This document shows positions 47,219 to 56,987 of a stretch of 64,000 nucleotides of DNA, piece by piece. A model generated the notes under the pieces. That model did no database searches, was not told where the DNA came from, and saw only the letters and a list, made by a program, of their open reading frames with translations. Source of the stretch: Gammaproteobacteria bacterium (GTDB lineage Bacteria > Pseudomonadota > Gammaproteobacteria > Steroidobacterales > XN24); contig JAHEFR010000002.1 in NCBI GenBank assembly GCA_024640085.1, forward strand, positions 122,473 to 186,472. Direction: 5' to 3'. The translations under genes and the position numbers were made by a program. Each line of letters starts with the position of its first letter. The stretch's first letter is position 1.

Positions 47219-48448
47219 ATGACTCAATCCCCGATGCGCCCCAAGACCTTCGCCGTCCCGGTCGATCACGTGGTGATCGGCGGTGGCGCTCCCGTGATCG
47301 TCCAGTCGATGACGAACACCGATACCGCTGACGTCGAGGGGACCGCCCAACAGGTGAAAGCCCTCGCGCGGGCGGGATCGGAACTGGTGCGCATCACCGT
47401 CAATACCGAGGAGGCCGCTCGCGCGGTGCCCAGGATCCGCGACCGGCTCCGCGCCCAGGGCGTCAATGTCCCGCTGGTGGGGGATTTTCACTTCAACGGC
47501 CACAAGCTCCTGACCGGCCACCCGGAATGCGCCGAGGCGCTCTCCAAGTACCGGATCAATCCGGGCAACGTGGGCCGCGGCAGCAAGCGGGATCGCCAGT
47601 TCGCGACCATGATCGAGGTGGCCTGCAAATACCAGCGCCCCGTGCGGATCGGCGTCAACTGGGGCAGCCTCGACCAGGAACTGCTGACCCGACTCATGGA
47701 CGAAAATTCCCGCAGCGAAGCTCCAGTCGATGCGTCCGAAGTCGTACACCGGGCCATGATCACGTCGGCCCTCGACAGCGCCGCCCGGGCCGTGGAACTC
47801 GGCCTGGCCAAGCAGCAGATCGTGCTGTCGTGCAAGATGAGCGGCGTGCAGGACCTGATCGGCGTGTACCGCAGGCTGTCCGCCGCCTGTGATTATCCGC
47901 TGCATCTGGGGCTGACTGAGGCCGGCATGGGCTCCAAGGGCATCGTGGCCTCCACGGCTGCCCTCGCCGTACTACTCCAGGAGGGCATCGGAGACACCAT
48001 CAGGATCTCCCTGACTCCCGATCCCGGTGGCGATCGGACCAGGGAAGTCATCGTCGCCCAGGAAATCCTGCAGACCATGGGCCTGCGCTCGTTTACGCCC
48101 ATGGTCATCGCATGCCCTGGATGCGGGCGGACAACCAGTACTTTCTTCCAGGAACTCGCCCAGCAGATCCAGGATCATATACGGCACCAGATGCCTGAAT
48201 GGAAACGCCGATACGACGGGGTGGAGGAGATGACCGTCGCCGTCATGGGATGCGTCGTCAACGGCCCGGGTGAGAGCAAGCACGCCAATATCGGCATCAG
48301 CCTGCCCGGCACCGGAGAGCGTCCGGTGGCGCCAGTCTACGAAGACGGGGCTAAGACAGTCACCCTGAAAGGCGACGCGATCGCCCGGGATTTCCAGGCG
48401 CTGGTGGAGGCCTACGTCGACAGGACCTTTTGCCGGCGGAAAGACTGA
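47219..48448 (+). CDS. ispG: (E)-4-hydroxy-3-methylbut-2-enyl-diphosphate synthase
   Basis: IspG is the [4Fe-4S] enzyme of the MEP isoprenoid pathway that makes HMBPP from MEcPP. The 409-residue protein has [19 protein letters not shown], a TIM-barrel core ([16 protein letters not shown] residues), and the cluster ligands in [16 protein letters not shown] and [17 protein letters not shown] 47219 is preferred over an ATG eight codons upstream. It diverges from the glycine riboswitch leader; TAAAAT near 47175-47180 is a -10-like site. Confidence 0.96.
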   Translation: MTQSPMRPKTFAVPVDHVVIGGGAPVIVQSMTNTDTADVEGTAQQVKALARAGSELVRITVNTEEAARAVPRIRDRLRAQGVNVPLVGDFHFNGHKLLTGHPECAEALSKYRINPGNVGRGSKRDRQFATMIEVACKYQRPVRIGVNWGSLDQELLTRLMDENSRSEAPVDASEVVHRAMITSALDSAARAVELGLAKQQIVLSCKMSGVQDLIGVYRRLSAACDYPLHLGLTEAGMGSKGIVASTAALAVLLQEGIGDTIRISLTPDPGGDRTREVIVAQEILQTMGLRSFTPMVIACPGCGRTTSTFFQELAQQIQDHIRHQMPEWKRRYDGVEEMTVAVMGCVVNGPGESKHANIGISLPGTGERPVAPVYEDGAKTVTLKGDAIARDFQALVEAYVDRTFCRRKD

Positions 48449-48548
48449 GGCGGTTCGCTGCAGCGCAGGGTGCCACCCGCCGCAGCGCGGCATGCCCGCC
48501 TGATGGCGGGTGGTAAAGTATGCGCATTACATTCTTGGAGGTAGCAGT

Positions 48549-49352
48549 ATGGGCAAGGGCACCAAGTACGCCTCGAAGACCCCTGACGCGGGCGGCTTCA
48601 TCCGGTACACCGAGGACGAGGACCGTGTCTGGAGCGAACTGTACGCCCGCCAGATGGACATCCTCCCGGGCCGGGCCTGCAGCGCGTTTTTGAGAAACCT
48701 GGCGACACTGGAGTTGCCGCGGGACAAGGTCCCGCAGCTCCCCCACGTCTCCGAGGTACTGCGGGCAAGGACCGGCTGGGAGGTCGCGCCCGTCCCCGCC
48801 CTCATCCCGTTTACGGAATTCTTCAATCTTCTGGCGGCCAGGAAGTTTCCCGCGGCCACGTTCATCCGCAGCCGCGAGGAGATGGAATACCTGCAGGAAC
48901 CGGACATCTTCCACGAAGTCTTTGGACATTGTCCCCTGCTGCTGGACGAGGGTTTTGCGGCGTTCAGTCATGCCTACGGGAAAGCCGGTGCGGCGGCACG
49001 CAAGGAGGATCATGCCATGCTCGCCCGCCTGTACTGGTTCACGGTCGAGTTCGGCCTGATCCAGCGGCCGGAGCGAGACCTGCGCGCCTACGGCGCGGGC
49101 TTGTGCTCGTCTATCGGCGAAGTCCGCTATGCGCTCGAGAGCGACCTGCCCCTGCGCAAGCCTTTCGATCCCATCGACGCCCTGCGGACACCCTACCGGA
49201 TAGACATCTACCAGACGGTCTACTTCGTCATCCAGGATTCCGACGAACTTTTCCGGCTGGCGCAGATGGACTTGCTGGCGTTGATCGCCGAGGCGCGCAG
49301 CCTGGGCATGCATCCGCCCACCTTCCCGCCCAAGGAAAAGGCAGCCAGCTGA
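48549..49352 (+). CDS. phhA: phenylalanine 4-monooxygenase
   Basis: PhhA hydroxylates phenylalanine to tyrosine using tetrahydrobiopterin or a tetrahydropterin. The 267-residue protein has the iron ligands His122 and His127 (FHEVFGHCP) and Glu167 in TVEFGL. ATG 48549 is preceded by TTGGAGG at good spacing, and the 13 upstream codons in frame are not family-like. It precedes phhB, whose product regenerates the pterin. Confidence 0.96.
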   Translation: MGKGTKYASKTPDAGGFIRYTEDEDRVWSELYARQMDILPGRACSAFLRNLATLELPRDKVPQLPHVSEVLRARTGWEVAPVPALIPFTEFFNLLAARKFPAATFIRSREEMEYLQEPDIFHEVFGHCPLLLDEGFAAFSHAYGKAGAAARKEDHAMLARLYWFTVEFGLIQRPERDLRAYGAGLCSSIGEVRYALESDLPLRKPFDPIDALRTPYRIDIYQTVYFVIQDSDELFRLAQMDLLALIAEARSLGMHPPTFPPKEKAAS

Positions 49353-49382
49353 TTTGCACACCAGGATTGCCAGAGGGAACCT

Positions 49383-49724
49383 ATGAGTGATCTCACCACC
49401 CAACGATGCGAGCCCTGTGAAGGCGGCGTCGAGCCCATGACCCACGAGGAAGCGGGGCGCATGATGTCCAGGCTAAACGGCGACTGGGCGCTATCGGAAG
49501 ACGGCACGGAAATCCATCGCGATTTCCATTTCAAGGGTTTCTACAAGACTATTGCCTTCGTCAACGCCGTCGCCTGGATCGCCAACGCCGAGAACCATCA
49601 TCCGGATCTTGAGGTCGGCTGGGGTCGTTGCAAGGTCCGTTACAGCACCCACGCCATTGGCGGCCTGTCCCTGAACGACTTCATCTGCGCAGCGAAGATA
49701 GACGCCCTCGTCCTGGACCCCTGA
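49383..49724 (+). CDS. phhB: pterin-4a-carbinolamine dehydratase
   Basis: PhhB dehydrates the 4a-hydroxypterin formed by PhhA so that the cofactor can be recycled. The 113-residue protein has AENHHPDLEVGWGRCKVRYS, with the family H-H-P motif, and FHFKGFYKTIAFVNAVAW. It lies 30 bases after phhA. The convergent PAP2 gene ends three bases beyond its stop. Confidence 0.95.
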   Translation: MSDLTTQRCEPCEGGVEPMTHEEAGRMMSRLNGDWALSEDGTEIHRDFHFKGFYKTIAFVNAVAWIANAENHHPDLEVGWGRCKVRYSTHAIGGLSLNDFICAAKIDALVLDP

Positions 49725-49727
49725 GCA

Positions 49728-50258
49728 TCACCAGCGCATCGCAAACGACAGCCCCACGGCGCCATCGCTCACCGCGGGCGTAACCTGAACACGGCCGCGG
49801 GGATCCACCAGCAGCCAGTTCCAGCCGAAGGCGATCGCGGCACCTGCCAGCACATCCACGGTGTCGTGCTCGTCGGCGTCGATTCGCGTCCACCCAACAT
49901 AGGCCGACAGCAGGTAGGCCGGCCAGGCTTTTTGCCAACCATAACGGCGGTGCAGAAATGCGGCACCCGCGAACGACGTTGCGGCGTGGCCAGAAGGAAA
50001 CGCCTCGTCCTTGCCGTTGGGCCGCTCCCTGTCCACGACCTTCTTCAGGGCATAGGCGGTGGCGACCGTGGCCGTGAATGACTTCAGGAACTGCTTCCTG
50101 CCCTCGTCGTCGTCACGGTGCCAGGCAACGGCGTAGGCCCCTGCGGGGATCGCGAGCCTCAGGACATCGCCACTGGTCTCGACACTACCGGCATCGGCCG
50201 ATGACCAGATAAGCATCGCCGACAGCACTGTCACCGCAAGCCCCGTTCGGGACTTCAC
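49728..50258 (-). CDS. PAP2 family phosphatase
   Basis: This 176-residue protein has a signal peptide or N-terminal helix (GLAVTVLSAMLIWSSADAGS) and the complete lipid/acid phosphatase signature: KKVVDRERP, FPSGHAA, and TRIDADEHDTVD with the catalytic His and Asp. It may act on lipid phosphates in the membrane or periplasm, but the substrate is unknown. It starts at GTG overlapping the acyl-CoA dehydrogenase stop (GTGA). Confidence 0.9.
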   Translation of the reverse strand: MKSRTGLAVTVLSAMLIWSSADAGSVETSGDVLRLAIPAGAYAVAWHRDDDEGRKQFLKSFTATVATAYALKKVVDRERPNGKDEAFPSGHAATSFAGAAFLHRRYGWQKAWPAYLLSAYVGWTRIDADEHDTVDVLAGAAIAFGWNWLLVDPRGRVQVTPAVSDGAVGLSFAMRW

Positions 50259-51946
50259 GCGTCCCCCTCCATGGCGATACGGCGTGTTACCGCGGGGGCT
50301 GGGTCGATCAACCGCCCGAATCCCTCGGCCGCCAGTCTCGAGGCCGCCTCCGCGGCCCGATCGTCGCCCTGATGGTCCAGCGCCCATTGAGCGTGTTCGC
50401 ACAGCAGTGCCAGAGCGGCCGCCCGACCGAGTCCGAGCGCCAGTCTCCGGGCCCCGGCCTCCAGTGCGTCCACAGCATCCTCCGACACCCGCTGGCGGTA
50501 CCATTCTCCTAGCCGTTTGACGGTGGTCTCGGCGAACACCGACGCTTCCAGCGCCCTGGGATCAGAACAGGCCGCCCTGCAGCGTCCGGCGAGGGCGGTC
50601 AGGGGCTCGATCCCGCCGGTCTCCGCCAACGCCCGCAGCAGGTCCAGGGAAAGGACATTGGTCGTGCCCTCCCAAATCGGCAGGACATGGCTGTCACGCA
50701 GCAGGAGAGGGAGTCCCGTGTCCTCCACGTAACCGGCCCCGCCGAAGGCCTCGATGGCCTCCCGGGTGGCCGCCACCGCCGCTCGCCCCGTGGTGAGTTT
50801 GGCCACGGAAGTCAGCAGGCGGAGTTCCTGGGCGCCCAGTTCCCCCAGTTCTCCGCATTCCCTGCGTCCGATGAGGTCGGCTACGTGAAAGAGTAGATGG
50901 AGACAGGCCTCGGTCCGCGCCTGCATACCCGCAAGCGTATCCAGATGCAGCGGCTGTTCGGACAGAGGCCTCCCGAAGGCCCGCCGCTTCCGTGCGTAGT
51001 CGCGAGCGAGTGCGAGGCCGCGGCGCATGGCGCTCACGGCGCAGGCGCTGTTCCAGGTCCTCGTCATCTCCAGCATCGGTACGATATCGCGGATGCCGCC
51101 GCTGGTGCCCTTGACCAGCTGGGCCACCGTGCCGTCGAGGATTAGTTCGGCCGTGGGGACCTTGCGGGTCCCCAGCTTGTCCTTGAGCCGACAGACCGTG
51201 ATACCGTTCGCCCCGCCCGCCTGGTCACGGGTCTCGAGGTAGAACAACGCCAGGCTCCGGCTGCCGGCAGGACTGTCTTCCGGCCGCGCCAGTGTCAGCG
51301 CCATCTCCGAGGTCACTGCCGATGTGAACCACTTGCGTCCGTGCAACCGCCAGGTCTCTCCCTCCCTGACCGCGCGGGTCTCCGAGCCGCCGAGATCCGA
51401 TCCGCCGGTAGCCTCCGTCATCCATTGGCCGCTGGTCCACGCCTGCTCCGGGTTCCTGTGGATGAGCCGTGGAACCGCACGGTCCGCCAGCGACGAATTG
51501 CCCGAGTCCAGCAAGGTCCGCGCCGCCCCGTCGGTCATGGCCAGCGGACAGGTATAGACGTCCGACGAGGCATGAAAGAGATAGACGAGACCGAACTGCA
51601 GACTCCGGGACAGTGGTCCCCAGCGCTGTTCGTAGGCTTCCGCGACAAGACCGAATTCGGCGGCGATGCGCGAGGCTTTGCGCCACAACGGCGTGACCTC
51701 GATCCGGTCGATGCGGTTGCCCCAGGCATCCCAGCGTGTGAGGACCGGTTCGTTCAAGCGGTCCTCCAGCTGCAACCGGTACAGTTTGCCCCCGGCGAGC
51801 TCGCCCATCTCGGCCAGCAGACCCTCGACCGCCTGCAGCCGGTCGCCGAACCGACGCGTCATCAGCGAACGGAACGCCCGATCGTCGTAATACTGGTTCC
51901 CCAGGGCTGGTGGCGCCTGGCAGAAGAAGGCGTCATCGGCCGACAT
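50255..51946 (-). CDS. acyl-CoA dehydrogenase family protein (AidB-like)
   Basis: This 563-residue flavoprotein is longer than ordinary acyl-CoA dehydrogenases (about 380) and has the AidB-type N-terminal extension (NQYYDDRAFRSLMTRRFGD). Core features are MTEATGGSDLGGSETRAV, KWFTSAVTSEMAL, and EAFGGAGYVEDTGLPLLLRDS with the C-terminal IWEGTTNVLSLDLL. E. coli AidB takes part in the adaptive response to alkylation. The gene overlaps DUF4404 and PAP2 genes. Confidence 0.9.
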   Translation of the reverse strand: MSADDAFFCQAPPALGNQYYDDRAFRSLMTRRFGDRLQAVEGLLAEMGELAGGKLYRLQLEDRLNEPVLTRWDAWGNRIDRIEVTPLWRKASRIAAEFGLVAEAYEQRWGPLSRSLQFGLVYLFHASSDVYTCPLAMTDGAARTLLDSGNSSLADRAVPRLIHRNPEQAWTSGQWMTEATGGSDLGGSETRAVREGETWRLHGRKWFTSAVTSEMALTLARPEDSPAGSRSLALFYLETRDQAGGANGITVCRLKDKLGTRKVPTAELILDGTVAQLVKGTSGGIRDIVPMLEMTRTWNSACAVSAMRRGLALARDYARKRRAFGRPLSEQPLHLDTLAGMQARTEACLHLLFHVADLIGRRECGELGELGAQELRLLTSVAKLTTGRAAVAATREAIEAFGGAGYVEDTGLPLLLRDSHVLPIWEGTTNVLSLDLLRALAETGGIEPLTALAGRCRAACSDPRALEASVFAETTVKRLGEWYRQRVSEDAVDALEAGARRLALGLGRAAALALLCEHAQWALDHQGDDRAAEAASRLAAEGFGRLIDPAPAVTRRIAMEGDA

Positions 51947-52215
51947 CAGATTCCCATCTTGTTGAGAGCGTCCGCAATCCTTCCAAGGATCATCGTGAGG
52001 GTCGGGTGGCTGGTCTCGAACCTGTCCACGTAGGCCGTCAGGGACTCCACTGGGCTGTCCGCGCCGGGTGCCTGCCGGGAGTCCGCTTCGAGTACGTGAC
52101 CGATCTGGCGTCCCAGGTCGGCCAACGCCTCGCGCTCGCTTTCATCAAGGTCCGGGTTGCTGCCGAGCTCGGCTTCCAGTTCCGCCAGTAGCCTGTTCAG
52201 ATCGACTCCGCCCAT
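51946..52215 (-). CDS. DUF4404 family protein
   Basis: This 89-residue protein belongs to the DUF4404 family. It is acidic and helical, with LLAELEAELGSNPDLDESER and DRFETSHPTLTMILGRIADA as recognisable segments. No function is known. Its stop shares a base with the acyl-CoA dehydrogenase start, suggesting coupling. Confidence 0.88.
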   Translation of the reverse strand: MGGVDLNRLLAELEAELGSNPDLDESEREALADLGRQIGHVLEADSRQAPGADSPVESLTAYVDRFETSHPTLTMILGRIADALNKMGI

Positions 52216-52226
52216 ATCTCGCTCTC

Positions 52227-53477
52227 CTATGCGCTTCGTTCTCTCGCCTCCGGCGGCCTGGCGAATCGGGGGAGGTCCCCACTGAGTCCCATGGCTCGTC
52301 GGACGATCAGGTTCTTGATGACCGGTACGCCGTCGACCAGCGCGACGCCCGCCCTGCGCAAGGTGCCCACTACGGCCTCCGGCCTCCGGAACAGTCGGCC
52401 GATGGCGTCGATGCCGTAGGCGGCCGCCGTGTTCTCGCCCCTGCGCCAGCGCTCGTATCGCCGCAGGACCGCGTGTTCACCATAATCCCGGCCCGCGGCA
52501 TGGGCGTCGATAATGACCTCCGCCAGAGCGGCCGCATCGAGGAAACCCAGATTGACCCCCTGGCCGGCGAGAGGATGCACCGTGTGGGCGGCGTCGCCAA
52601 TCAACGCCAGTCGCCGGGATATGTAGGTCTCGGCCATCTGCAGACGGAGCGGGAAGGTGAACCGGTCCCCGGTGCCCGTGATCCTCCCGAGGACCCCGTC
52701 GGTAGCGGTGGTCAGTGCGTCGAGGAACACGTCGGTCTCTGCCTTGACAAGACTGTCGGCAGTATCGGGCAGGGTTGACCACACCACGGACGAGCGGCCA
52801 TCGGCGAGGGGCAGTAACGCCACCGGCCCGTCGGGGAGGAATCGTTGCCAGGCCGTCTCATGATGAGGTCGCTCCGTAGTCACGTGGCACACCAGGGCGG
52901 TCTGGTCATAGGCGTGGCCCCTGGTTCCGATCCCGGCCAGACGGCGGGTAGCAGAGCCAGCCCCATCCGCGCCCACGATCAGATGCCCACGCAGGCTGGT
53001 GCCGTCATCCAGATCGACGATGACGCGATCGCCTCCCGCGCCGATGGCGGTGGCGCTGGCCGGACAGATCAATCTGACTTCCGCCAGGCTGCGGAGCTGA
53101 TCGACGAGTGCCTGCTGGATCAGATCATTTTCCAGGATGTGGCCAAGTTCGCTTTCCCCCAGATCGACAGCGTCAAAACGGATGGTCCCGGGCTGCTCGA
53201 GGTCGTGACCGGCGTCCCATACACACATCCGCTGGTACGGACTGATCCTGGATCCGGCAATCCGGGTCCAGGCGCCGCACGCCTCGAGGACTCGTCCGGA
53301 GGCCCGTGAGACGGCGGACACGCGCGGTCGATAATCCCCTTCCCCGTCGAATGGCGGCGGCATCCTGCCATCGATGACGGCAACGGTGAGACCAGACGCC
53401 CGCCGCGCCAGGAGGCAGGCGAAGGCCGCTCCGACCATCCCGGCTCCCACGACGATGACATCGAACCGGTGGCTCAC
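52227..53477 (-). CDS. ubiI: UbiH/UbiF family FAD-dependent hydroxylase, UbiI type
   Basis: UbiI hydroxylates C5 in ubiquinone synthesis. The 416-residue protein has VIVVGAGMVGAAFACLLARR, RVSAVSRASGRVLEACGAW and SPYQRMCVW, the latter typical of UbiI/VisC, and RLALIGDAAHTVHPLAGQG. It starts at GTG 53477, overlapping the ubiH stop as GTGA. It is the second of two tandem monooxygenases. Confidence 0.9.
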   Translation of the reverse strand: MSHRFDVIVVGAGMVGAAFACLLARRASGLTVAVIDGRMPPPFDGEGDYRPRVSAVSRASGRVLEACGAWTRIAGSRISPYQRMCVWDAGHDLEQPGTIRFDAVDLGESELGHILENDLIQQALVDQLRSLAEVRLICPASATAIGAGGDRVIVDLDDGTSLRGHLIVGADGAGSATRRLAGIGTRGHAYDQTALVCHVTTERPHHETAWQRFLPDGPVALLPLADGRSSVVWSTLPDTADSLVKAETDVFLDALTTATDGVLGRITGTGDRFTFPLRLQMAETYISRRLALIGDAAHTVHPLAGQGVNLGFLDAAALAEVIIDAHAAGRDYGEHAVLRRYERWRRGENTAAAYGIDAIGRLFRRPEAVVGTLRRAGVALVDGVPVIKNLIVRRAMGLSGDLPRFARPPEARERSA

Positions 53478-54700
53478 GACAGCGGTATCCCCCGGGCCAG
53501 GCGGGGAAGCCTCCCTCCCAGGCCCATCGCCTGCCTTGCGACCAGGGACTTCGGCCCCGGCACGAGGTCGAGACCAATCATGCCCATCCCCCGGATGGCA
53601 CGCACCGGGCCCAGCGGATTGGTGAACAGTCGTGCCAGGGAGTCGGTGATGGCTGCGACCCGCTGCTGGTCGCCCTTTCTCCACTTCAGATAAGCCGCCT
53701 GAACTTCGGCGCTGCCAGGGTCGAGACCAGCGGCAGCCGCGTCCGCCAGTACCTCGGCGGCTGCGGCGACATCCCGCAGGCCCAGGTTGAAGCCCTGGCC
53801 TGCAACCGGATGTATGGCATGGGCCGCGTTGCCGATCAGCAGCACCCTCGAGGCCACAGGGCGCTTTGCGCGCACCAGTTGCAGCGGGTAACGCGACCTG
53901 CGGCCGGCGCGCATGAACCGCCCCAGACGGAAACCGAAGGCCTCCTGCAGGCGGCTGAGAAAGGCCGCATCGCCCAGTTGAGTTACCGCCGCGGCACCAG
54001 GAGGGTCGAGCGTCCAGACCAGGGAGCAGCGACCGGCGGTCATCGGCAGCAGCGCCAACGGACCGGTTGCGGTGAAGCGCTCGAATGCCTCGTTGTCATG
54101 ATCCAGGGACGTGGAGACGTTGGCGATGACCGCCTCCTGTCCGTACTCCCAGATCGTCTCTCCCAGGTCCAGCGCCGCCCGTACGACGGACCGGGCGCCA
54201 TCTGCGCCGACCACCAGCGACGCCCGGATGACTTCTCCATCCCGTCCTTCGCCCTCCAGCTCCAGGTCGGCGAACTCTTCGCCGATATCGATGGAGGCCA
54301 CGCGGGCCGGCGAGATCATCGACACGTTGCCCCGCCCCTCGAGACGTTTCCAGAGAGCCGCGCCGAGGGCGCGATTCTCGACCACGTAGCCCATAGCCGG
54401 AATGCCGTAATCGCTGCAGTCCAGTCGAGTAAAGCCGAAACGGCCCCGGTCCGAAACGTGGATGCGTTCTATCGGCGTGGCCGAAGAAGCGATGGCATCC
54501 CAGCAGCCCATGGCAGCAAAGATCCGTCTGCTTCCCTCTGCCACGGCTGTACATCGGTCATCGTAGCTGGGCTGGGATTGACTCGAGACGGGCCACGGCT
54601 CCACAACCGCGATTCTGAAAGGCAGCGGCGCGAGAGCCGCCGCGAGAGAGGCGCCCACCATACCGCCACCGACGATCGCGATGTCGAATGCCTGGTTCAA
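53474..54700 (-). CDS. ubiH: 2-octaprenyl-6-methoxyphenol hydroxylase
   Basis: UbiH hydroxylates C1 (C6 in older numbering) in ubiquinone synthesis. The 408-residue protein has IAIVGGGMVGASLAAALAPL, SYDDRCTAVAEGSRRIFAAM, the DG motif in VVGADGARSVVR, and VLLIGNAAHAIHPVAGQGFN. It follows pepP by 11 bases and precedes ubiI, the common pepP-ubiH-ubiI arrangement. Confidence 0.95.
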   Translation of the reverse strand: MNQAFDIAIVGGGMVGASLAAALAPLPFRIAVVEPWPVSSQSQPSYDDRCTAVAEGSRRIFAAMGCWDAIASSATPIERIHVSDRGRFGFTRLDCSDYGIPAMGYVVENRALGAALWKRLEGRGNVSMISPARVASIDIGEEFADLELEGEGRDGEVIRASLVVGADGARSVVRAALDLGETIWEYGQEAVIANVSTSLDHDNEAFERFTATGPLALLPMTAGRCSLVWTLDPPGAAAVTQLGDAAFLSRLQEAFGFRLGRFMRAGRRSRYPLQLVRAKRPVASRVLLIGNAAHAIHPVAGQGFNLGLRDVAAAAEVLADAAAAGLDPGSAEVQAAYLKWRKGDQQRVAAITDSLARLFTNPLGPVRAIRGMGMIGLDLVPGPKSLVARQAMGLGGRLPRLARGIPLS

Positions 54701-54711
54701 CCTTGTCTCCC

Positions 54712-56019
54712 TCAGGCAGCCCTCATCAACTGCTCGATGTCATCCGGCTCCTTCACCGCCCCGGCGCTCAGGTTCACATGGCCGTCCTTGGTCACCAGGA
54801 TGTCGTCCTCGATTCGGACGCCTATGCCCCACCACTTCTTTGCAACGCCCTTGCTGCCGGCGGGGATATAGATTCCGGGCTCCACAGTCATGACCATGCC
54901 GGGCTCGAGAACCCGCCATTCGTCCCCGACTTTGTAGTCGCCCACGTCATGCACGTCGAGACCGAGCCAGTGACCAGTGCCGTGCATGAAGAACCGCTTG
55001 TAGGCTTCAGATTTGATCAGCGCGGGCACCTTGCCTTTGAGGAGCCCGAGCTTGACCAGCCCCCGGGTGATTGTCTTGACTGCCGCTTTGTGGGCTTCCT
55101 TGCAGTGCTTTCCGGGCATGATCTGCTCGATAGCGGCCTTCTGGGCATCGAGCACCAGATCGTAGATAGCGCGCTGTGCCGGCGTGAAACGGCCGTTGAC
55201 AGGGAAGGTGCGGGTGATGTCCGAGGCGTACCCGTCGAATTCGCAACCGGCGTCGATCAGGAGCAGGTCGCCGTCGCGCAGCGAGTCGCGATTCTCGGTG
55301 TAGTGCAGGATGCAGCCGTTCTCTCCGCCTCCGACGATGGGCAGATAGGAAGGCTCCGTGCCATTGCGTCGGAATTCGTGCAGAAACTCGGCCTCCACCT
55401 CGTATTCCTTGAGACCGGGCCGACAGAATTTCATGGCCCGGGTGTGGGCGGTGACGGCGATACGGGCCGCCCGCTTCATCGCGCTGACTTCCGCCCTGCT
55501 CTTGTAAAGACGCATATCGTGCAGGACGTGGTCCAGGACGACGAATTCATGTGGCGTGTGGCGGCCTTTGCCCACCTGGGCGCGAAGGGAGTTCACCCAT
55601 CCCATGAGCCGCTGGTCGAACTCCGGGTGCACGCCCATAGTGTAGAAGACGCGTGCGCACTGCTCGATCATCCCGGGAAGGATCTCGTCGATGTCGCCAA
55701 CCGGAAACGCGTCATCCGCCCCGTGCGCCTCGACGGCACCTGCGGGGCCCGCTCGACGGCCGTCCCACGTCTCCCTGACCGGGTCCTTGTCACGACAAAA
55801 GAGGATGTATTCGCCGTGGGCACGACCGGGGATCAGTACCGCCACGGACTCCGGCTCGGAGAATCCGGTCAGGTACAGGAAATCACTGTCCTGGCGGTAG
55901 GCGTAGTCGGCATCCCTGTTGCGAATCTTGGTCGGGGCGGCCGGCAGGATGGCGATGGCGCCCTCCCCCATCATCCGCATCAGCTGCCTGCGTCTCTTGG
56001 AAAATTCGTTGGGGCTCAT
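54712..56019 (-). CDS. pepP: Xaa-Pro aminopeptidase II
   Basis: PepP releases the N-terminal residue from peptides with proline in position two. The 435-residue dimetal protein has the metal ligands in LIDAGCEFDGYASDITRTF (Asp), GTGHWLGLDVHD (His) and VEPGIYIP (Glu), and the pita-bread fold. ATG 56019 is chosen; an upstream TTG would add 11 residues. It lies between ygfB and ubiH as usual. Confidence 0.95.
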   Translation of the reverse strand: MSPNEFSKRRRQLMRMMGEGAIAILPAAPTKIRNRDADYAYRQDSDFLYLTGFSEPESVAVLIPGRAHGEYILFCRDKDPVRETWDGRRAGPAGAVEAHGADDAFPVGDIDEILPGMIEQCARVFYTMGVHPEFDQRLMGWVNSLRAQVGKGRHTPHEFVVLDHVLHDMRLYKSRAEVSAMKRAARIAVTAHTRAMKFCRPGLKEYEVEAEFLHEFRRNGTEPSYLPIVGGGENGCILHYTENRDSLRDGDLLLIDAGCEFDGYASDITRTFPVNGRFTPAQRAIYDLVLDAQKAAIEQIMPGKHCKEAHKAAVKTITRGLVKLGLLKGKVPALIKSEAYKRFFMHGTGHWLGLDVHDVGDYKVGDEWRVLEPGMVMTVEPGIYIPAGSKGVAKKWWGIGVRIEDDILVTKDGHVNLSAGAVKEPDDIEQLMRAA

Positions 56020-56055
56020 AGCTGGCCTGGACTCCCTCGTGACAATGGTCAATTT

Positions 56056-56634
56056 TCAGTGATGATCCGGTGGCGCGGCAGGGTCGAGAACGGGGTTTGC
56101 CGTTTCGAAGAACAGCTGAACCCCTACCCGTATGTACTCGACCAGCTCTGCATAAGCCAGTTCGTCCTGCTCCGACGCCTCAGCGGCGGCGGCATCCAGT
56201 TCAGCGTGGCTGATCTGGACCAGGTCTTCGAGGAACTCGCGGGTCTCTCCCGCCAAATCGGTCAAATCCCGCAGTCCTCTCACCGCAAGCCCGTACAGGA
56301 ACCCCTGGCACCAGACAGCCAGAGCGGCGGTACGCGTCGTCAGGTCGCAGTCATCGGCGGGCAACAGGGGACAAAATGCCATATCCGCCCCGTCCAGCGC
56401 AGCCAGGCTCTCGCGATAAAGCAGCTCCAGTTTCTGGTAGGCGTCTACCGGCACCTGGCGCGGTTGATCATTTGCATCCGCCAGCGTATTGCCGATCCAG
56501 GCCCCGGGCAGATCCTGTGCGGCGGTACAGAGCAACCCACAGAGCGTTCCGTGGGCCTCCGCGGCCGCCACGCCTATCCCCGGGTCGTTCAGGCACTCGG
56601 CAATCTCATCGTAATCGGGCAGTTGCGCCATCAT
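56056..56634 (-). CDS. ygfB: YgfB/UPF0149 family protein
   Basis: This 192-residue protein has the YgfB/YecA features GVAAAEAHGTLCGLLCTAAQD and ALAVWCQGFLYGLAVRGL, and C-terminal DELAYAELVEYIRVGVQLFF. Pseudomonas YgfB dampens expression of the AmpDh3 amidase, but the general role is unclear. It heads the ygfB-pepP-ubiH-ubiI group. Confidence 0.93.
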   Translation of the reverse strand: MMAQLPDYDEIAECLNDPGIGVAAAEAHGTLCGLLCTAAQDLPGAWIGNTLADANDQPRQVPVDAYQKLELLYRESLAALDGADMAFCPLLPADDCDLTTRTAALAVWCQGFLYGLAVRGLRDLTDLAGETREFLEDLVQISHAELDAAAAEASEQDELAYAELVEYIRVGVQLFFETANPVLDPAAPPDHH

Positions 56635-56755
56635 CCTGGCCGCGGCCGCAGCTCCGGGGGAGTCGAAACCCCAATCCTAACACCGGCGTAGGGGCCACAC
56701 ACGGGTGCCAAGGGTCGATTGACCGCCCTCATCGGCACCGCTTAACATCACGGAC

Positions 56756-56986
56756 ATGAGCACCAGTGCCATGGAAACTTTCGAGAAAGAGCTGAGGCGG
56801 CTCGAGTCCCGGTTGGATGAGCTGGTCGACGTGTGTCAGCAACTGAAGGACGAGAACCGATCGCTAAAGCAACGACAGGACACCCTGATGTCTGAGCGTG
56901 CCAGCCTGCTGCAGAAGAATGAGCAGGTGCGGGCGCGCGTCGAGGCAATGATCGGGCGTCTCAAGGCGATGGAAACAGGTGGCTGA
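56756..56986 (+). CDS. TIGR02449 family coiled-coil protein
   Basis: This 76-residue protein is almost wholly coiled coil, with heptads through KELRRLESRLDELVDVCQQL and onward to RARVEAMIGRLKAME. It matches the TIGR02449 family, a relative in shape of the division protein ZapB, that lies next to zapA in many gammaproteobacteria. It overlaps nothing and stops one base before the zapA ATG. Confidence 0.9.
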   Translation: MSTSAMETFEKELRRLESRLDELVDVCQQLKDENRSLKQRQDTLMSERASLLQKNEQVRARVEAMIGRLKAMETGG

Positions 56987-56987
56987 T

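Noticed and set aside
54688..56691. A 667-codon plus-strand frame opposite pepP and ygfB
   Set aside because: It is an antisense artefact across two recognised genes.
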